DNA of 33,278 nucleotides from Bordetella parapertussis (GTDB lineage Bacteria > Pseudomonadota > Gammaproteobacteria > Burkholderiales > Burkholderiaceae_B), in assembly GCA_945897365.1 (NCBI GenBank), contig CAMDFD010000025.1, positions 1-33,278 of the forward strand, in the 5' to 3' direction. A program made the position numbers and the translations under genes. The notes beneath the pieces were generated by a model. It worked only from the letters and a program-made list of their open reading frames with translations, did no database searches and was not told the DNA's origin. Positions 32,068 through 33,278 of the stretch are shown piece by piece; the stretch's first letter is position 1; every line of letters starts with the position of its first letter.

Positions 32068-33278
32068 ATGTTTTTTTCTGAACGCATGGCCGCACTGGCC
32101 AAGAGCCATGGTCAGCACCCTGCACTCATTGACCAAGATGTCACCACAACCTTTGCTCAGTTGCATGCGCAGTCCCTACAGTTGGCGGGCAACCTCGCGC
32201 AACAGGGGATCGGCCCCCAGGATCGCGTCGCAGTCTGGCTGCCTAATTGTCTCGCTTGGCTACAAACATTTCTGGCTTGTGCCCATCTCGGTGCGACAGT
32301 TCTGGCTGTCAATACGCGCTTTCGTAGCCAGGAAGTTGCCGATATCGTTGGTCGTGGTAAAGCGGACTGGCTGTTAATGTGGCCCGATTTTAAAGGCATT
32401 GCATTTGCAGAGATTTTGGCAGACGTCCCCAAAGAAGTATTATCCAGGCTGCGCGCCATCATGACACTTGGCGACATCCAAGGCGCGGCCACTCAGGCCA
32501 TCGCCGCGCGTGGCTATCAGGTCCTTGGTTACAAAGCCTTGCTCGACACCCCTAGCGTACCTCCCCCAGCGTTTGGCAATGCTGGCGTGCTGTGTTTTAC
32601 GACCTCGGGCACCACCTCTTTACCCAAATTTGTCCTGCATGATCAAGCAACCCTGATCAAGCATGGCGAGATTATGCAGCATGCATACGGCTACGACGCG
32701 AACAGTCGCATTTTAGCGAGCGCACCCTTTTGCGGTGCCTTTGGCTTTTCCACCCTCACGGGTGGGCTCGTGACGGGATGCACGACCGTCAGTGAGCCAG
32801 TGTCCGATACACACAGCACGTTGGCTCAAATCCGTAAGCATCACGTGACCCACACTTATGCCAATAATGAGTCAATTTTGAAACTCTTCGAGAGTGCCCA
32901 GTCTCCCGCAGATTTTAAAAGCTGCAAACTATTCGGTTTCGCTAGCTTTTCACCAGCAATCAATAGCTTGCTAGAACAGGCCGAACGCAATCACGTTGAA
33001 CTCACAGGTCTCTATGGCTCAAGCGAACTACAAGCACTCGTGGCTGCTCAGCCAACAGACGCTTCACAGGGAGACACGAGCGTCAGATATTTATCGGGCG
33101 GTCGTTTGATACACACTGAGGCCCGTGTTCGGACGTCTGATCCAGAAACAGGTCGCGTTCTCAAACAAGGCGAGTCAGGCGAGATCGAAATTTATAGTCC
33201 TAGTCGCATGGTGGGCTACCTAGATCAACCCGAAGCTACGAAAAAAGCCCTCACCTCCGATGGCTATTTCAAAACAGG
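32068..33278 (+). CDS. AMP-dependent acyl-CoA ligase, C-terminus cut by window edge
   Basis: The frame from the ATG at 32068 is open to the end of the window (403 codons). It begins ERMAALAKSHGQHPALIDQDVTTTFAQLH, as in medium-chain and aromatic acyl-CoA ligases. The A3 motif is FTTSGTTSLPKF at about residues 177-188, with Ser in place of the usual second Gly (TGxPK). A5 reads LYGSSELQ at about 313-320, and the start of A7 is DGYFKT at the edge. A GAGG site lies 6 nt upstream of the ATG. With the divergent Bug receptor and SDR it probably activates the acid that is taken up. The lysine-bearing C-terminal domain lies outside the window, so the substrate cannot be assigned. Confidence 0.9.
   Translation, partial: MFFSERMAALAKSHGQHPALIDQDVTTTFAQLHAQSLQLAGNLAQQGIGPQDRVAVWLPNCLAWLQTFLACAHLGATVLAVNTRFRSQEVADIVGRGKADWLLMWPDFKGIAFAEILADVPKEVLSRLRAIMTLGDIQGAATQAIAARGYQVLGYKALLDTPSVPPPAFGNAGVLCFTTSGTTSLPKFVLHDQATLIKHGEIMQHAYGYDANSRILASAPFCGAFGFSTLTGGLVTGCTTVSEPVSDTHSTLAQIRKHHVTHTYANNESILKLFESAQSPADFKSCKLFGFASFSPAINSLLEQAERNHVELTGLYGSSELQALVAAQPTDASQGDTSVRYLSGGRLIHTEARVRTSDPETGRVLKQGESGEIEIYSPSRMVGYLDQPEATKKALTSDGYFKT

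Overview
The window looks like a chromosomal segment of a betaproteobacterium of the order Burkholderiales, most likely family Alcaligenaceae. The reasons are the pyrG-kdsA-eno-ftsB gene order, two orphan 'Bug' (tripartite tricarboxylate transporter) receptors without membrane partners, a CysB-type LysR regulator, and moderate G+C with GTG/ATG starts behind AGGAG-type ribosome sites. No tRNA, rRNA, CRISPR array, phage gene or transposase was seen.

Layout. (1) 1-2413, minus: a class V aminotransferase followed 2 bp later by a GTG-started 7TM-DISM membrane sensor that runs off the left edge. (2) 2549-3073, plus: an orphan TadE-like pseudopilin-type protein. (3) 7292-3086, minus: the housekeeping operon pyrG, kdsA, eno, ftsB, with a consensus -10 box, two DnaA-box-like sites and a leader hairpin covering the likely pyrG Shine-Dalgarno. 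(4) 10606-7419, minus: scoA, scoB and an M24B aminopeptidase P. (5) 10640-14198: an acyl-CoA thioesterase (minus) divergent from ETF-ubiquinone oxidoreductase, a cupin and an HSL-type esterase (plus), ending at a bidirectional terminator. (6) 20042-14199, minus: prpE, a GlcG/HbpS-like gene and acs, then a CopD-like membrane protein and a fumarylacetoacetate-hydrolase-family enzyme. (7) 20206-24409: an NlpC/P60 lipoprotein, a DUF2325 gene under a Fur-box-like site, a CysB-family regulator divergent from pepA-holC. (8) 24532-25236: a BI-1/YccA membrane protein. (9) 25296-33278: an accessory catabolic region with an ECI2-like enoyl-CoA isomerase/hydratase, an alpha/beta hydrolase, a signal-peptide-less NMT1/THI5-like protein, two Bug receptors, an RraA-family aldolase, an SDR oxidoreductase and an AMP-dependent acyl-CoA ligase cut by the right edge.

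The dominant theme outside the housekeeping operon is activation and breakdown of organic acids: CoA transferase, two short-chain acyl-CoA synthetases, a third acyl-CoA ligase, a thioesterase, an enoyl-CoA isomerase, ETF-QO feeding electrons to ubiquinone, and uptake receptors with hydrolase/aldolase/dehydrogenase partners.

The most unusual structure is a pair of roughly 200-nt elements (25296-25498 plus; 26428-26627 minus) in inverted orientation around the enoyl-CoA isomerase gene. Each folds end to end into a branched hairpin with an outer stem of more than 30 bp. The unpaired and core segments are nearly identical between the copies, while several stems differ in sequence yet stay complementary. 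That is the signature of a structure-conserved RNA or a mobile, strand-folding DNA element, and I could not match it to a named family.
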